Shown here piece by piece: positions 16,582 to 31,112 of a stretch of 64,000 nucleotides of DNA. Made by a program: the position numbers and the translations under genes. Each line of letters starts with the position of its first letter. Positions within the stretch are counted from its first letter, which is position 1. The stretch lies in NCBI GenBank assembly GCA_023055355.1, contig JALJCS010000001.1, positions 107,090,881-107,154,880 of the forward strand, in the 5' to 3' direction. The notes beneath the pieces are model-generated. The model worked only from the letters and a program-made list of their open reading frames with translations. It was not told the origin of the DNA and searched no databases. The stretch is from Agelaius tricolor (lineage: Eukaryota > Chordata > Aves > Passeriformes > Icteridae).

Positions 16582-17136
16582 AAAGGTATAATGAGCAGGT
16601 TTGGTTTGGATTTTGTCTTGAATGTTTGTAGTTTTAATTTAGATATGGGGTAATTTATACTGCTAAAATCTAGTTAGACAGTAAATATCTACTGAGGACT
16701 TTCCATTATAGTAACTGCAACTTAATGAATATTTTCTGTTTACTCCAGAAAATATTGTTTATCTAGTTTATCAGAAAATACTGTTTATCTAGTATTAAAA
16801 TATTATAATCCTAATAGATTAGGTAATAGAAAGTATCTTGGTTAAAAATAAGAATCTACAAACACTGATTTTTTTTCATCAAAAAGTTGATTTTGAAAAC
16901 AGAGCCAGGGACTGGGAACAGATAGAATTCCTCTTCTTTCTTCATGCATTTCTTGGAGGTTTTAGAACCCATAGATAGGAAGAATGACCCAAGCTACATT
17001 GACCCTTCTTTCTGTTGCTTCCTCCCCATCCTGCTTAGAGAAGGTAAAGAAGGTTAGGGAGCTGAGATGGCTGTACAAATACATTTCTGTGGTGATAAAA
17101 TAAGGGCTTCTCCTGTAGCCAGCCCCTAATACTTTC

Positions 17137-17556
17137 CTACAGCATGTAATAACTGTGACTGTCAGTCCTTATTGCTGAGTGCTGACTATACTCTATATGC
17201 CTGGAAGGTTTTTCAGTCCCTGTGATATATGAGGCTGTAGGAAATAGTTTTCCATGGTGCTTCATAATCTGAACATCTACTCCACAGTTAGGTATAAACT
17301 TTCCATGTTGTTTCTGTCCTGCATATGACTGCAGTATGCATGACACTTGTGAGAAACTGAATTCCACAGAGTGTGTGACCAACTGTGTCCTAGGAAGGAT
17401 TGTCTGTTCCAAAGGACTGGGCTGTATTTTGTCTTGTAAAAGTAAAAGGAAACCTTTACCATAGTAACAGATGAGCGGGGACAACAGACCAATACAAACC
17501 CCAAAACTTTCAAGTATGATATGACTAAGCACCCAAGAACTTTGGTGGCACAACAT
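17137..17556 (-). other. Unexplained 139-codon open frame, intronic antisense
   Basis: Among the longest open frames outside exons and simple repeats. The translation has no recognisable domain, catalytic motif or repeat, and no resemblance to CR1 or retroviral proteins that I can see. There is no evident promoter or splice context. In AT-rich intronic DNA an open frame of this length can occur by chance, so I do not call it a gene. Confidence 0.15.
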
Positions 17557-20500
17557 TTAGACTGTGGTTCTTGGTAGGGCTAAGTGATTGGATAAGAGAG
17601 ATGCTGTTAAGCTAAAACTTAAATGATTCACCCATTCCCAGTAGTATAAATGGTGTTAATCAGCATTCTTATGGAAATTTCAGGCATGCTTAACTGGAGT
17701 GAGATTGTGACTGCAGTATATTGTATTTACACACAGACTATCTTTAGGACAGATAGATCAAGGTGGCATAATCACAACAGGAATGGGTTCATGCTGAAAA
17801 ACAAACTCAAAACAAATATGACATAACTCTCCCATTCTACTAAAAGAAGTTCTAAATTATCTTAATTTTGTACCTAAGTTCTGAATGTGATGGTGTATTC
17901 CTAACAACCTTTGTCTTTTGCTCAGGCCAAATACACAGAATAGAAATAATGTTGCAAGATAAATAGAACTGTCTTGGGATTATTAATAACAAAAGAAAAA
18001 AACAGAAATAAAAGGTGCTATCACTGTGTATTCAGAATGTATTTTTCCTATCCAGAAAATCAGAAGTAACATGTAAGTGTGTCCTGTGGGCATATTTAAA
18101 AGCACTAGGCAATTCATAGTCCTTCCTTTTGGTAAAGTGCCCCTGGCTCGATGGAACAAAAAATTTCCTGGCTCAAAATTTTCTTATCAAAGGAGTTAGC
18201 AGAATGTTGTTCTTCCTTTTGATTTACTTAAAGTCAAAATCAGTTCTACAGGTCCCAAAATGCTCCAACTGCTTTCATAGGATAGAATGAGTAAAACAGA
18301 CTAAGAGTAACCAGGCAGGAGATTTTACTAAGTTAAAATCTAGTAGGAAGCTTTTTCAAAACCAGTTAGATCAGCAGAATTTCAAAATACTAATCTGTAT
18401 GCAGTGAAGCCTCAATATAAAAATCTTATGTGTTCATAATTTATGTTTAAGCATATCATTATATGCATAAATCTTTACATGTTGAGACTTCAGGGCAGAA
18501 AACATGTCTATGTATAGCTTCTGCAGTAACTCTGGGAGACTGTTATTTTTGTAGAGATGTTTTAGAAAAAGGTGTTTTATGCAAATTTTCATTTTTATTT
18601 TAAACTTTTGTAAGCAGGTAACTGCAATAAGAAATTATTGCTTCCCCTCTGGAGGTTGTTGAACCTGTGCAGGAAGGAAGAAACACCCCTATAATCTATA
18701 ACAGAAGGGCTTAAAATTATTCTGGCAGAAATTCCCATTCCTGCAAACAGGAGCTAGAGAAGGATCAGTATATAATTTATAGATTATATTCTGTAGATCC
18801 TCCAGTCTTTTATGGTAATAAATAATCAGGTGATAGGGAAATAAAAGAGGTAGAAACCAACAAAAGAGAGAAGAGAAAAAGTCAGATATTTCCATACTGG
18901 TCCTTTGTCTGTCTCTTCACTCAGTGGAATATTATGCACTCACTTTTTTCCCCTGATTTTGGAACAGCATTTTAAAAATCACTCTCTCTTCCCTCCCTGT
19001 TTTCCCTCCATGCACAGACTTGTAAGATTGGTTTTGTTTTCGACTGCTTTGTCTTTGTACTGAAGGTTGAGATGTGAAGTTTCTATTTCCTCATGTTCCT
19101 ATTTCCTCCTCTTCCTTTTATTTTTCTTTCTTTTTTTTTTTCCCTTATGCTTTATTACTTCATTCTTATTCATACTGTAGGTATTTCGAAAATTCATTCA
19201 TATATATTGACTGTGAGTATTAGAGTTTCTATTTTGCTTTTATGGCTTTTTTGTTTTTGTTTTGAACACTAAATTCTCTTTAAAGAGGATTTAAATAAAA
19301 TTATATTAAACACTTTAGATTTAAAATGTAAATGTAAAAAGTAGGACATGTGCTTCTTGCAACACCTCATGGTAGGGCTTGAGTCATCTTTCAGGCATGT
19401 GATGAAAGTGATAGAGAAAATTACCTGAAAATGTCAGAAATCTTTTGCATTTACTTGCTAACATTTTTCATTTCTGCAGGAAAAGCAGCTGTTACACCCA
19501 GAGTGTAATCTAGGTGCCTTGACCACATTCTCTATTTATTGCTTCTTACATTTTTATGCTACCATTGTCATCCACAGATCAGTCTGTGATACTTTTAGCT
19601 ACTTCAGGTGCTTTTGGGTGGATTTTCCATTGCTGGGACTTACAGTCCTGTTTGTAAGAGAAAAAAAGCTGGGAGAAAATCTAGTCAGAGGAAATAATAT
19701 TGTTCATATAGTTCCTTTGTTCTCTTAAGGTCTACTTGAGTAAGTATAAACAGAATTAAAAATTCCTTTTCTCAAAGTATCAGATTATTAGGTGTACTCA
19801 CTATTTGCTGCAAAATGAAAACCTATGAATTTAGAACATTTTAAGTCCTTCAGAATCACAATAGAACTACAGCATTCAATGCTAGCTTTTTCATGGGTAT
19901 AAATTTTTAAATGCTTGATTTAACAGCAGCAATATATAATGCTTGTCATCCCACATTGATCCTGACTTGTGACAGGATCACTTCTCAGACAGTATATAAG
20001 GTATAACAAATATAAACATTGCAGTGGAAAGGCCCTGGAATCCATTCCAGAATAATTTGTGCAAAATTTTTCAAACCACAAATAGTATTACAATTACTAT
20101 TGTACTGAATCACTATTATCTGTGTGTTTCTAATGCAACCTTCATAAACTTAACTAATTGTAGACTGTATTAGCCCATGCTTTATTGTTTCTGTCTATGA
20201 ATTCCTCAGTTAATTAATTTTTTAACTTCTTCAAATAGACTAGAATTGTAAGTGTAAAAATCTGATCCCCAGAAAATATAAATAATACATGAAGAGTAGA
20301 TGGCACTCACTATATTTAGACCAACAGAGAGTGTGGAAACAAAATGCAAATCAGTTTAATTAGAAAGCAGCCTGTCAGATCAGAAGACAGCTTAAACTGA
20401 GTCCAAGACTATTTCTCTGAATCTAATGTTATTTAAGTTGTTGTTGTTAAATATTTATATGCAGTGTAATGTTGAAAATATCCCCAAAAGATTACAGAAT

Positions 20501-22310
20501 GCACTTACACTTCCCCAGGCTCTTGTGGACTAATCACTCCCTTCTTCCATCTGACCGAAGCAACATGTCAAGAATAGGGTTTTGCAGAACTCCAGCATAA
20601 TCAGGATGGTCTGAAATGATGTGACTTGGGCCCCTGAATGCACAAAAGAGTAGAAGAGAGTTTGTTTTCCTTTCTTTATGCTTCCTGTGTAGTCCAGTGC
20701 AAACACAGTTTACCTCCTAGCACAAAATATCATCCTTTTCTAAGCGTAGATGATAAATGCACAATTCCTTGCAATTTCAATACTTTGAGGTTGGCTCTTC
20801 ACACCTTTTATTCTTGAATAAAGGAAAAGGTGCTTTTGCATTTTGTAATTAGTTCTTTCTATGTTCTATAGTGGCACAGCAACTCTTTGTTATAAGCCTT
20901 CTTCTCAGGATAAGTTCTAGATATGTAAAAAGAATTTGAAGAAATAAAGAATAAGTTAAAAGAAATTTTTTAAAAAAGTATACATATTTTCCAACAGTTT
21001 CCAATAAGACTATAAAGCATCTTATCCATGCATTTCTTCAGTTCCTCACACCTGATCACAGTGCATAAAATAGTTAAACAGGCAGCATCTCTCTGGCAGA
21101 TACAGAGGATTTTTTCCAAAGGTAAAAAGTTAATGGAAATGTATTTTATTACTCAGCTGAAAGAAACCCTAAAGTCTATAGCCAGTAAGTAGCATTACTA
21201 TGATAGAGAGAAAAAGAGGAGGGATGCATTATAGAATTGCATTGACATGAACAGAAAGAGGGGATACCATGCCTTTTCATCCACTCTTTTTCTTCCTTTC
21301 CTGAGATTTCTTAACCACTTTAATGAAGAGTCTTTTGTTCCTGTTTTCAAAGGACAAGAAAAATGATGGCTTTGTTCTCTACTTAAACATTGCACAAGTC
21401 TTAACAGAGAAAGCACTTCTAACTGACATGATTTAGTCTCTAACATGCAGAAAATAAAAGCCCTCTTCATTGCCATTATTCAATTATCAATGTATATTTT
21501 AAAATACCCATTGAGAAGCCCTTATGCACAATGTAAAGAAAAAGAGAACAGATTACATACAAAGATATGACACCAGCCTTTGAACTACCCCTTGAAATAT
21601 TGAAATATTAAAAAGCTACAAAATTATCCTGTAATTTTAAAATAATTAATCATGAGAAAGAAATACATCAAAATATGAGACTATACATCCCTGATATCCA
21701 AACACACTGAATATTATCCTTCTGAATTCTTGCTCCCTGGTACTGTTAATAAGTAAGTGCATGCTGAAAAGTGTTTTAAGTGCCTGAAAATCTATCAAAT
21801 ATAGACTTTTGTGGGTTGGTCCTGAAGCATAAATTGTTTCTTCCTCATTTAATAAAATGACAGGATGAAGTATTCATTAAATATCAGAACTTCTATTAGC
21901 TTTATGATAGCGAGCTATGAAGCAACAGCCTGTAGATTTACATATATTAAACTAAATTAATGAAGCCCATTTAGAAACTTATTGGGAAAAAAATTGAAAA
22001 AAAATGAAAGAAGAATACACTTTGACTGAGTATAATATTTGGGCATGAAGAAGTTTGAGACCATGGGACTAAATGTGATAGGAATTGCTGCATCAAGTGG
22101 CATGGCTTACTGGAAACACCAGCTGGACCAAGTTTTCTGGATATATACTTGTGTGAGCAAGCAGGTTTGTATTTATGTGACCAGTGTGATTGTCTCGAGA
22201 AGCAAATGGCTTTTTGACTAATATTATGGCTGTTAAAGATACAGTTTTCATGAGTTATTATTTATTCTTATATGGAATAGCTAACATTTCATGTAATATA
22301 TTCCATGTGA

Positions 22311-22652
<342 letters not shown>

Positions 22653-24104
22653 TAATGTTTAGTGAAATGTAGGTGATGCATACTTATTGTTTATTCTTAT
22701 AGTAAAGTATTTGTATAACAAAGGATGACAGCAAAATCTCCAAAGTTTTACATTTACAGCTTTTAATTTTTCTTCAATGTGTTTAATTGTAGCCAGATTT
22801 CAGGACAAGTGACTATTTCTCCTCTTATTCAAGCCTGAAAAAAGACAGCTTTTTACTCCTGGAAGTTCACTGCAGTTAATTTTATGGATGAAGAAGAAAT
22901 CTGAAACTGTAATGGGAAACAAATTAATCTCCTACAGATAATTCTGATTTCAAAAGACAAACTCTCTGTAGCTCAAAGTGAAAGTCTAAAAATGTCTCAA
23001 TAGAAATGTTCTTTATAGGAGTTTATACTTGCAAAGTTGTCCTGGTAACATCTGGAAAAGAATATATCAGCATGATTCTTTTTTTGGTGGGTTTACTACT
23101 GATATGATGTCCTGTAATTTCAAACTGACCCAATATTGAAAATTCTATTGTTAACTTGTTGTGTACTTGCAATTTATACAACCAGAATACTGTAAATGTG
23201 CTAAGACTAACAATTTATTGAAAAATTTGTAGCTGAAATTATAATTTTTTGCATAATAATTAAATAAATCTTTCTATATGTATGTGCCCATGTCTAAACC
23301 TAAAATAAAATAGTTTATTTTATTGCTATGGCAAAATCTGAATTTTAAACATTGAGAGAAACTGTTGGATTTTGCTATGTCTTTTTGATTTTTACTTTTG
23401 AGGAGATTGTGACCTATGAAAATTTTTAAATTTATGTTTAGAAATGTAATTTATAACAATCAGTAGTAAATCCAAAAGATATATTTGTATTGGTATTTTT
23501 CCAGATGATGCTAGTGAGCTTTTGTAACTTGAGTCATTACTCAGAAAATTTACAATTTGTTTTCGCTTCTTTTGAGGCAACTTTTTGGTGCTCAAGTTTC
23601 CTGTTATAAATATATTAAGAATTTTTTTCTAACACACACTAAGGCAGTGTGAGGTTTCAAGGTCCTAAACACTGTTTGAACATGGGTACATTCATTTATT
23701 GCTGAAGGACCCTTTAGGTCCTCTTCTTTAAAATACTGCAGGCTAATTCCTTCTGTTAACATACTATTGGAATGTTATGTTTCTGAAATGAATTTGTAAG
23801 GAAAAATAATACTGGTTACTTAAGAAACCCATGTAAATATCAATAATTTTTATCCATTCCTAAAATGGATTTGGATCTTATATGAATATCAGTAAAATTT
23901 GGTTTAGTTTTTCTGGACTTTTAGCACACAATCAATTAGAAAAATAGGACTGCTTTGATAATAATTTTGTTACGTGAATTCAGTATTTTACAGGGTGTAA
24001 ATACATTTGTGACAATAGCTGCATGCTGGAAGTTGAGCATGAGGGGAAGCAAACAGAAACTTTCTAATTAAGGACTTGTTTCCTTTAAGTTCTTTAATTT
24101 TTGC

Positions 24105-24118
24105 GGGGGGGGGGGGGG
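24105..24118 (+). repeat. G14 homopolymer
   Basis: Fourteen consecutive G residues are followed by AGGG, inside otherwise AT-rich intron sequence about 1.5 kb after the M4 exon. A run this long is expected to form G-quadruplexes on the non-template strand and is a frequent site of sequencing and replication error. Confidence 0.95.
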
Positions 24119-24299
24119 AGGGAAAAGAGTTTGTTTATGTTTCTTTGATTTGATTTTTTTTTTTTAATTTTTCTTTTGTTTGGTTTTTTTCTCACTTGTT
24201 TGCTCATTAGTGTTGGATAGAGATAGCAATGACTGGAGGAATGTACCAGAAATGTTTAATAATCAAGTATTTAGATACTTTTAAAAGTTAGGAATAAAT

Positions 24300-24720
24300 C
24301 TGAAGCAGCTGAGTTGAGTTGAGTCAGGCTTCTCTCTTCTCTCCTCCTTGCCTCCAATCACTTACCTTCCATCTCCTCCCTGCTGCTCCCACATCCCCTG
24401 ATATCAGCAGACCATTGAAATTTCACTGCAGTTTTATTTATGGAATGAACTTAAGAGGAAGATGATGCTTGCATCCCTACACATGGCCTTCCCCAGCATC
24501 CCCTCACCCACTCTTCTTGCAGCACCCAAAGACTTTCAGAAAACATCTTCTTTCAACCTCTCCAGGTATAGCAGATCCCCTTTGCTAGAGAGAGAGCAAC
24601 AGCAGCCTAGGGCGAGATGAGAAATCCTGTCAGTCTCTACAAGTCCTGCTGAGATGAGTGAACAATGCAAACAGTGCTGCCTTGGATATCCTGTGGGGAT
24701 AGAGGAGCACCTGTAACAGT
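24300..24720 (+). other. GC-richer, pyrimidine-rich intronic stretch
   Basis: This stretch stands out from its AT-rich surroundings: pyrimidine-rich around 24330-24400 (ttctctcttctctcctcctt) and 24485-24560, then mixed sequence with agagagagagcaacagcagc. I recognise no transposon, exon or RNA gene in it. It may be an old unclassified repeat or a conserved non-coding element. Confidence 0.3.
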
Positions 24721-27700
24721 TTGGAAACATTTGTGGTTTCATCCCTTAGGAGTCAGAGTTTCATTCTGGCATAGTGTCTGTCAGTATTTGGGAAGAGGGA
24801 AGATCAAAGGTCATATTAAGAGCCAAGGAAGCAAAATGAATCAGATTACTTCAGCTGCTGAGTATATGGAGTATCCTGAGATATAAGTAGGCATGAGTGT
24901 TTGCTTTTTAATGTGTACCAAATTTTCATTTGTACTTCCAGCAGGGAGGCAATACAGATTGAAATTGTATAATATAGATATGGGGTTTTAGAATTTTTTA
25001 TGTCACCCTGCTCTTAGAGCTTGCACATAAACAAGACATTGTCTGGTGTGAACCTGTTTGGAGGACTGAAATCTTGAAAGGAATCAAGCTCAGAAAAACA
25101 GCAGATAAAATGGTGTTATTCACTAAAATAAAAAATGTTGCATCTTGTAAGAAAAGATGGCTCAAAACATCCATGCCCCTGATGTGTTTAAAAGTCAGAA
25201 AGAAACGTATGACACTCCTGAGATTTTCTGTGAAACAGATGATTTTATGCCACCATAACACTTTCCAGACAGAGGGAAATTCCTCTCTTATTGACACCTA
25301 TCAAAAGCAAAGATAAGCCTGGATGTTATCACAGTTAGACTGCCAGTCACTGGCACTTTCTAAAGCTAGCTTGCTTGAAAAATAAGTATCCTAAATTACT
25401 AACTATTTTCTAGAAAATCCAGTCATTATAAATGTGAAAACAGCTATATATGGATTGAATTTTGCTGTCATTTCTAGCCATTCAAAACTCATTGAGCCTT
25501 CAGCAAGATGGAACTAGGTATGCTTGTGTAAAACTAGCAGATGTAAATTTTATTAATTTTGAATTGTTAAGTACTTCAAATAATGTGAATCGAGACACAC
25601 ACCTTAACTATTTGTTAATAGATGAGGTCATACACTTCCTATAGTAAAAAGTACTAGATTCAGTCTCAACATGTACTGAAACAGTAAGTATACAGCCAAG
25701 AAAGTATATCTGGAGTAACACAATCAAATAATAACATAAGCATCAATTAAATTAACCTCTCTGAAATAGTTATTTATTTATAATTTATTATAAAATCAAT
25801 AAAAACAATAAGGACATTAATAGTTGTTTATATTTTACATACATTTACAGGGAAGACAAAAGCTATTGAACTTTCCATGTTAAATAATTCACTGCTCAAC
25901 TGCACAATTGAGTTGAGAAAGATCAGTGTGGATAATTTATTTCAGAAGACACAATGACTGAGCTCTTGGCAGAACTGGGCCCAAAGTAGAGATCAGTAGC
26001 TAGGAATATACATGTGTTACATACAGAACTGTTTTACTTACAACTGCAGATTCCATGGAACAAGAAATTCTGCATGCTGAGCTGTGACCTGTATATGAGA
26101 CTATATCTTTGGAGATGGTACAAATTTATCTGGATGACTCTTGCTTGAAATGAATTGAATACAATAATTTAAAATACTTTCTGCAAAATGTTCAAAACAT
26201 ATTTTTATAATGTAAGGATAGCAGGAACAAGATTTTCTGATCCTAACTGGCTCAAAAATTCATGCAGCTTTGATGAGCTCAGTGTCTTTAGGTTATGGTA
26301 CAATTTGATCTTATTAGAAATGAAATGTGGTTTTGCTGTGTTTGCTAGTAATTCTGAATTTTCTACCTCACACACATGTTTTAATAATGCCATAACCTGG
26401 TGTGTGTTTTGGACTGGATAACTCTTTTACTCTTGCCTAATACATAGTGTCACTGTTTCCTTCAGAGAAGGTGCTGGGAATGGCAGAGCACATATTCTTT
26501 TCTATGGCAGAATGTTGATATTCCAGTTAGTGCTTTGGGAAAGGGTAGGAGGAGATGGTAGGTCAGAGGTTGACCTGACTGCATTCTTGCAGAGCAACCA
26601 CAAGATGGTGCCTTCTAATTTCTGAGAGGGAAATTTAATTGTCACTTTTTAATAAAATTTGTCAAAATGCTTACCTATTGTTTAATTGCAGCCTTTCTGA
26701 AAATGCTAAAGGCTTGTATTATTTCCCATTGTTTATGATACAAACATCTAATTATGTCATCTACTTGGAAACATGTTATTATCAGACCTTTTTTATCTAG
26801 CCAATCTTGACAATAAATGCTCAGTCATTTGCATTTTATAATTGCTTTTGCTACTGAATGACCTGCTCCCTTATTTTAACAGGCACTCAGAGGGCAGTGA
26901 GTAAGCAAGGTTAGAAACAGAAGCCATTTAAAACAATTACTATATCTTTCCTGTTTTTTTTTTTAATTGATGTGCATCAATGCATTATGGGTTTATGTCC
27001 ATTTCACACATTTAGTTTTGCATCACTCATATTATTTTCAGAAATTCAAGGGAAAACATTGACCTTGAAAACCATTAATATTTAGCACAATATATTGATG
27101 ATTCTCAGTTTGAGAATTTATTGACCTTTCCTTTGATTTTGTGTGTTCTGGGTTTTTTTTTTAAGTATCCTCTGAGATTATTTCCATTTACATACCACTC
27201 TTACACAGTGATTAGGTACTACTGTAAGAGTCAGCTGTGTGATAGAAACTACATGTGCACTGCTGAAAACATTAGAATGAAATTCACAGTATTGATGAAG
27301 GCAGTGCCATGGATATATAGACCATTGCTTGTTGTCACTGCTGTAAATTGTTGTCCTTGTGCCTATCCTGGTCAGGATTTCTTTGGAGAGGGTGACATTG
27401 ACTGGAGAAGTTGTCTGCAAACCTGGTTTTATTGAGGTAGTGGTCCCACATCCTTCTCAAGAGGCAAGGAGGGGCCAAGAGCTGATAGGTTGAAACAGCT
27501 GCTGCACTGTGACCATATACAGTTACACATCATCCTGATTTTGCTTCTCTCAAATATGATTTAACTTTTCTCAGTTTGTATACATGGAGTCAGTGTAAAT
27601 GCTAACAAGAGTTTATTTTCCAAGGTCCCTTTATGATCTATTTGTACTAGGATAAGTTTCATTCATTATGTCTTACAATCCTGCTTTTTAAAATTCATGT

Positions 27701-30159
27701 CAACCAAATGCAAATATATAGCTTTTCCTGTGTGTTAAGGACTTACAGAAATAATTTAATAATTACTGAAATATTTTGATGCTTCTTTGTCAGCAGGATG
27801 TGTAGAAAGTCAATATTTTAGTCTTAGTTTGAATTGTTATCTCACCAACAGTACAAAATCAAATTTCAATTGTTTTATATGAAAAACTGAAAAGCTTTTA
27901 GGATCCTTCTTATTTTACCATAATATTTTATGGTGTGGTGGTTTGGGTTATTTTTCCAAATTTTACTAAATAGTTGTCACTAAAGTACTTTTCTTTACTT
28001 TCTCAAAAAAATGAAGTTATGTCAGTTTTGCTGGAGTTCAAAAATATTCCTAATAGTTTAATATCAAAAGCCTTTGAATTTGGGACAGTAATTTTTAATA
28101 GTTTTGGAACAATACCAAAGTAAATCTCAGCCTACTGATTTTTTTCCAGGGGGAGACACATTCAAAAGATTTTAAATTTGAAAATCTTGCTCCTCAGGCT
28201 ACAAGAAACAAAAGGATGTGGACATTCTTGGTAAATTGAAGTAAAAGCTTTGGGATTTATATCCCAAGTACCTTTTATATGACCTACAGTCAGTGATGTA
28301 GTTCTGTATTTTTGTGTCACATTTTTTAATGGAGTAACCTCAGAAATTGTACTTTTGGCTGCAAAAAGCAGCAGCTGGGACAGGTCATGGAAGAAAAGTT
28401 TTTTCCAACATAGGCACACTGCATTCTGCAGATATGCAGTTGGAAAATTAGGAACTTCTATCATCCTGTAGTCCCCTGAGCACTGTATGAGTATGTACAA
28501 ACTTGTATGGTTGATTTGTGTGTGTGTAGGTGTAGAGATTACGTGAATTTCAGGTATTAATTTTAATTAAATACCCTCTTGGCAACCATGTAAATATATA
28601 TTAGAGAATATTTTCTAAGGGGAGGAATTATTACAAAACTCAACAAATCAAAACAAACCTTCCCAAAACCAAAGTCCAATCTACATCTCCAACCATCTTA
28701 ACAGAAGAAAAAAAGAAGAAGAAAAAAAAATGGAAAAAAAACAAGTTACCAACTGTAGCATTTTAAAGTAATTTGCAAACAATAAAATACTGAAACCAAG
28801 AATTCTATTTTGATTTTTGATTGCAGCTCAACCAGTATCTGTTTGGTAATGGACCTTTTTTTCTGGGGTATTTTTAATGTCTTAATTTGTGTCTTTCAAA
28901 AAACAACTGAAAATACAGGACTGTATGTAAAGCAGATAAATACTTAAGTACACAAGTTCAGGAAGTTCACTATAGTTTCATATTCATTCAGTCAAAGATC
29001 AGATCTTAAATTATAGGTCTGAGTTATGGAATATTTAAAATTTGAAGTTGGATAAAAAAAAATTTGGAAACGTCTAAATGTTGTTTCCTTTATAGCAAAT
29101 GTGGTTCACTTTCACTTATCAGTAGAAAGAAGAAACACATTATATGATTATTTTCTCCTCTGATAAAAATATGTTTTCATTCCAGTAGAAAAAATGTCAG
29201 ATCATAAAGCATTTGTGTCTTTCTAATATTTTTTCATTGTCTTCCTCTAAATATTACTGTAGTGTATAATATTTTAATATAAAACACTAAACTTCTGATT
29301 TTTAATTGATGAGCTATGCCATAATTAAATGTAGTAGCAAATACAGTTTAGTTCAGCTGATTTATTTACTTTGACTTTTGTACAGGTCAGCGAAATAGCA
29401 TCAAGCATTTCCTACCACCTTTTAGACTGAGAAAATATCCTTGACATATAATTAAAGAGAAATGGGAGCTAAAACTTTTGATATTATGTACTGCAACATG
29501 ACTGTAACAGTTTCCAAAATAGTAGAAAACCTTGGCATTAATTTAATACTAACAGTCTCTCTCTGTTCAATATGATTTGAGGCCATGCCAGATTTCTCAC
29601 TGAGTTCATACTATCACACTGAACTATAAAACTAGTATAAATTTTTGCAATGAATAAAGCACAGAGGACTTAATCTGAGCAAACCTTGAAAATAAAAAGC
29701 TGTTTAGAATTCAGGTAAGAAAGGTTATATTTATTTTCTAAAATAACTCTGTAAAATTGACTATTTATTTTCAAATCATATTATACAAAGCATTTTAATC
29801 CAGACAGACTGGTACTACACAGCATTAATTACATATCATCATCACTTCCTTTCACCATGCTTGGTGATCAACAAACCTGACATGCCTTTGACAAAAAGAA
29901 TGAATTTAGATGTAGGATCAAAGATGATTCAACAGGTGAATGAACCTTCACATCCTGTGGCTGAGAATGTCAGATCTCCATGGACTGACTCAGTGCAACC
30001 AAGATCACCTCTGCTGAAAGGCAGAAAAATATCTGCCCAGATGTGATTGCAAAATACACACCCATTAACATTGCAATGATTATTGTTCTAAGCCAGTTAG
30101 GCAATGCCATCTATTCTGTTATTTATTTTCTCAGTGACAGCTACATGGCTGAAGTACTA

Positions 30160-30860
30160 TTAATTGATCTCAGTCCTTGTTAAACACCTGCCAGTCCTGT
30201 GTAGCCATTGTCCAGGGACATGAGACAGCAGTACCATGTTCTGGAAGAAGATCTGGACTGGCGTCACAAGGTTTACATCAGTGGAAATGTTTGCCTCTGA
30301 CAAATAACACTTATTGCCACTCTGAGTTTGAAACCACAGTCCCAGACCTAGAGAAATGTGAGACTGTCAGCCTTTTCCTGAAGAGGTTGAACTGAAAAAT
30401 GAGGATAGAAGATACCTTCTGAGTGCTTGCCTTTGCCTGTCCAGCACAACACCTGTCTCCCTGGGATTAAATTGCCATCACCCCCCTATTTCAGCCAGGC
30501 ACTGGAAGCTCAAAATGACCGCACAGTCCTGGTCTGACAATAGAGTAGGACTGTGTTTCATCTGCGTGTCGATGACACCACAGCCCAAATTATTTCATTA
30601 TCTCCTCAGTGGCCTCATATACATGTTGAAAGGAGAGATGACAGGATGAAACCTTGTGGAATCCTGCATGAGAGAGAGCCCTCGGGGCTGATGAGCAATT
30701 GCCCTATGACACCCTCTGGGATTTCTCTGAGAGGAAAGAGTGGAACCACACAAGTGCAATCCCTTCTGCCCCAGCCTAGGTCCACAGGTGAGTCAGAAAA
30801 ACATCATGGTCAGTGTGATGGCCAGAAAGGCTGCTGGCAGAGCCAAACAAAAACACTTTG
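30160..30860 (-). pseudogene. Decayed non-LTR retrotransposon reverse transcriptase (CR1/L2-like), antisense in intron
   Basis: The minus strand keeps three reverse-transcriptase landmarks in the right order. Around 30815-30845 it reads LPAAFLAITLTMM, a worn form of the motif-A block LDLSAAFDTVDH. At 30651-30659 it encodes PQG of motif B, preceded by I. At 30551-30577 it reads CHRHADETQ, a worn form of the motif-C block HQYADDTQ. The spacing A-B (about 170 nt) and B-C (about 90 nt) fits a non-LTR RT. At least one frameshift lies between B and C, at the block that should read FNIYM, and the catalytic YADD has become HADE, so it is inactive. The wording differs from the CR1 copies elsewhere in the window, so it is probably an older L2/CR1-type lineage. 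The family is not certain and the ends are approximate. Shorter + strand open frames over the same bases are shadows. Confidence 0.7.
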
Positions 30861-31057
30861 AAAAAAGCTTTCTGCGCTAATAGAAGCTCCCCATCAACCA
30901 CAGGAAGAAGGGTAGCTGTCGGGCTGGAAACAAGGAAAATAGTTTCAGAAGACTTTAAATGAACTCAAATGTTTCATTCCTAGAAGTCTCTGTCATCCAC
31001 CAGAGTGCATTTTGTTCTGTTAGGAAATAAATTTTAGAATTTGAGAGTGGCAGAATT

Positions 31058-31112
31058 GTTTTTTGGTGGGTGTTTTTTTTGGTTTGTTTGTTTTATATGG
31101 GTTTTTTTTTGA
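31058..31112 (+). repeat. T/GG low-complexity tract
   Basis: T runs are broken by GG, as in ttttttggtttgtttgtttt. It is the same kind of tract as at 8.2 and 10.9 kb and has no other recognisable content. Confidence 0.75.

Noticed and set aside
30160..30861. Plus-strand open frames of 72 and 102 codons
   Set aside because: The minus strand of the same bases carries reverse-transcriptase motifs, so the plus frames are antisense shadows.
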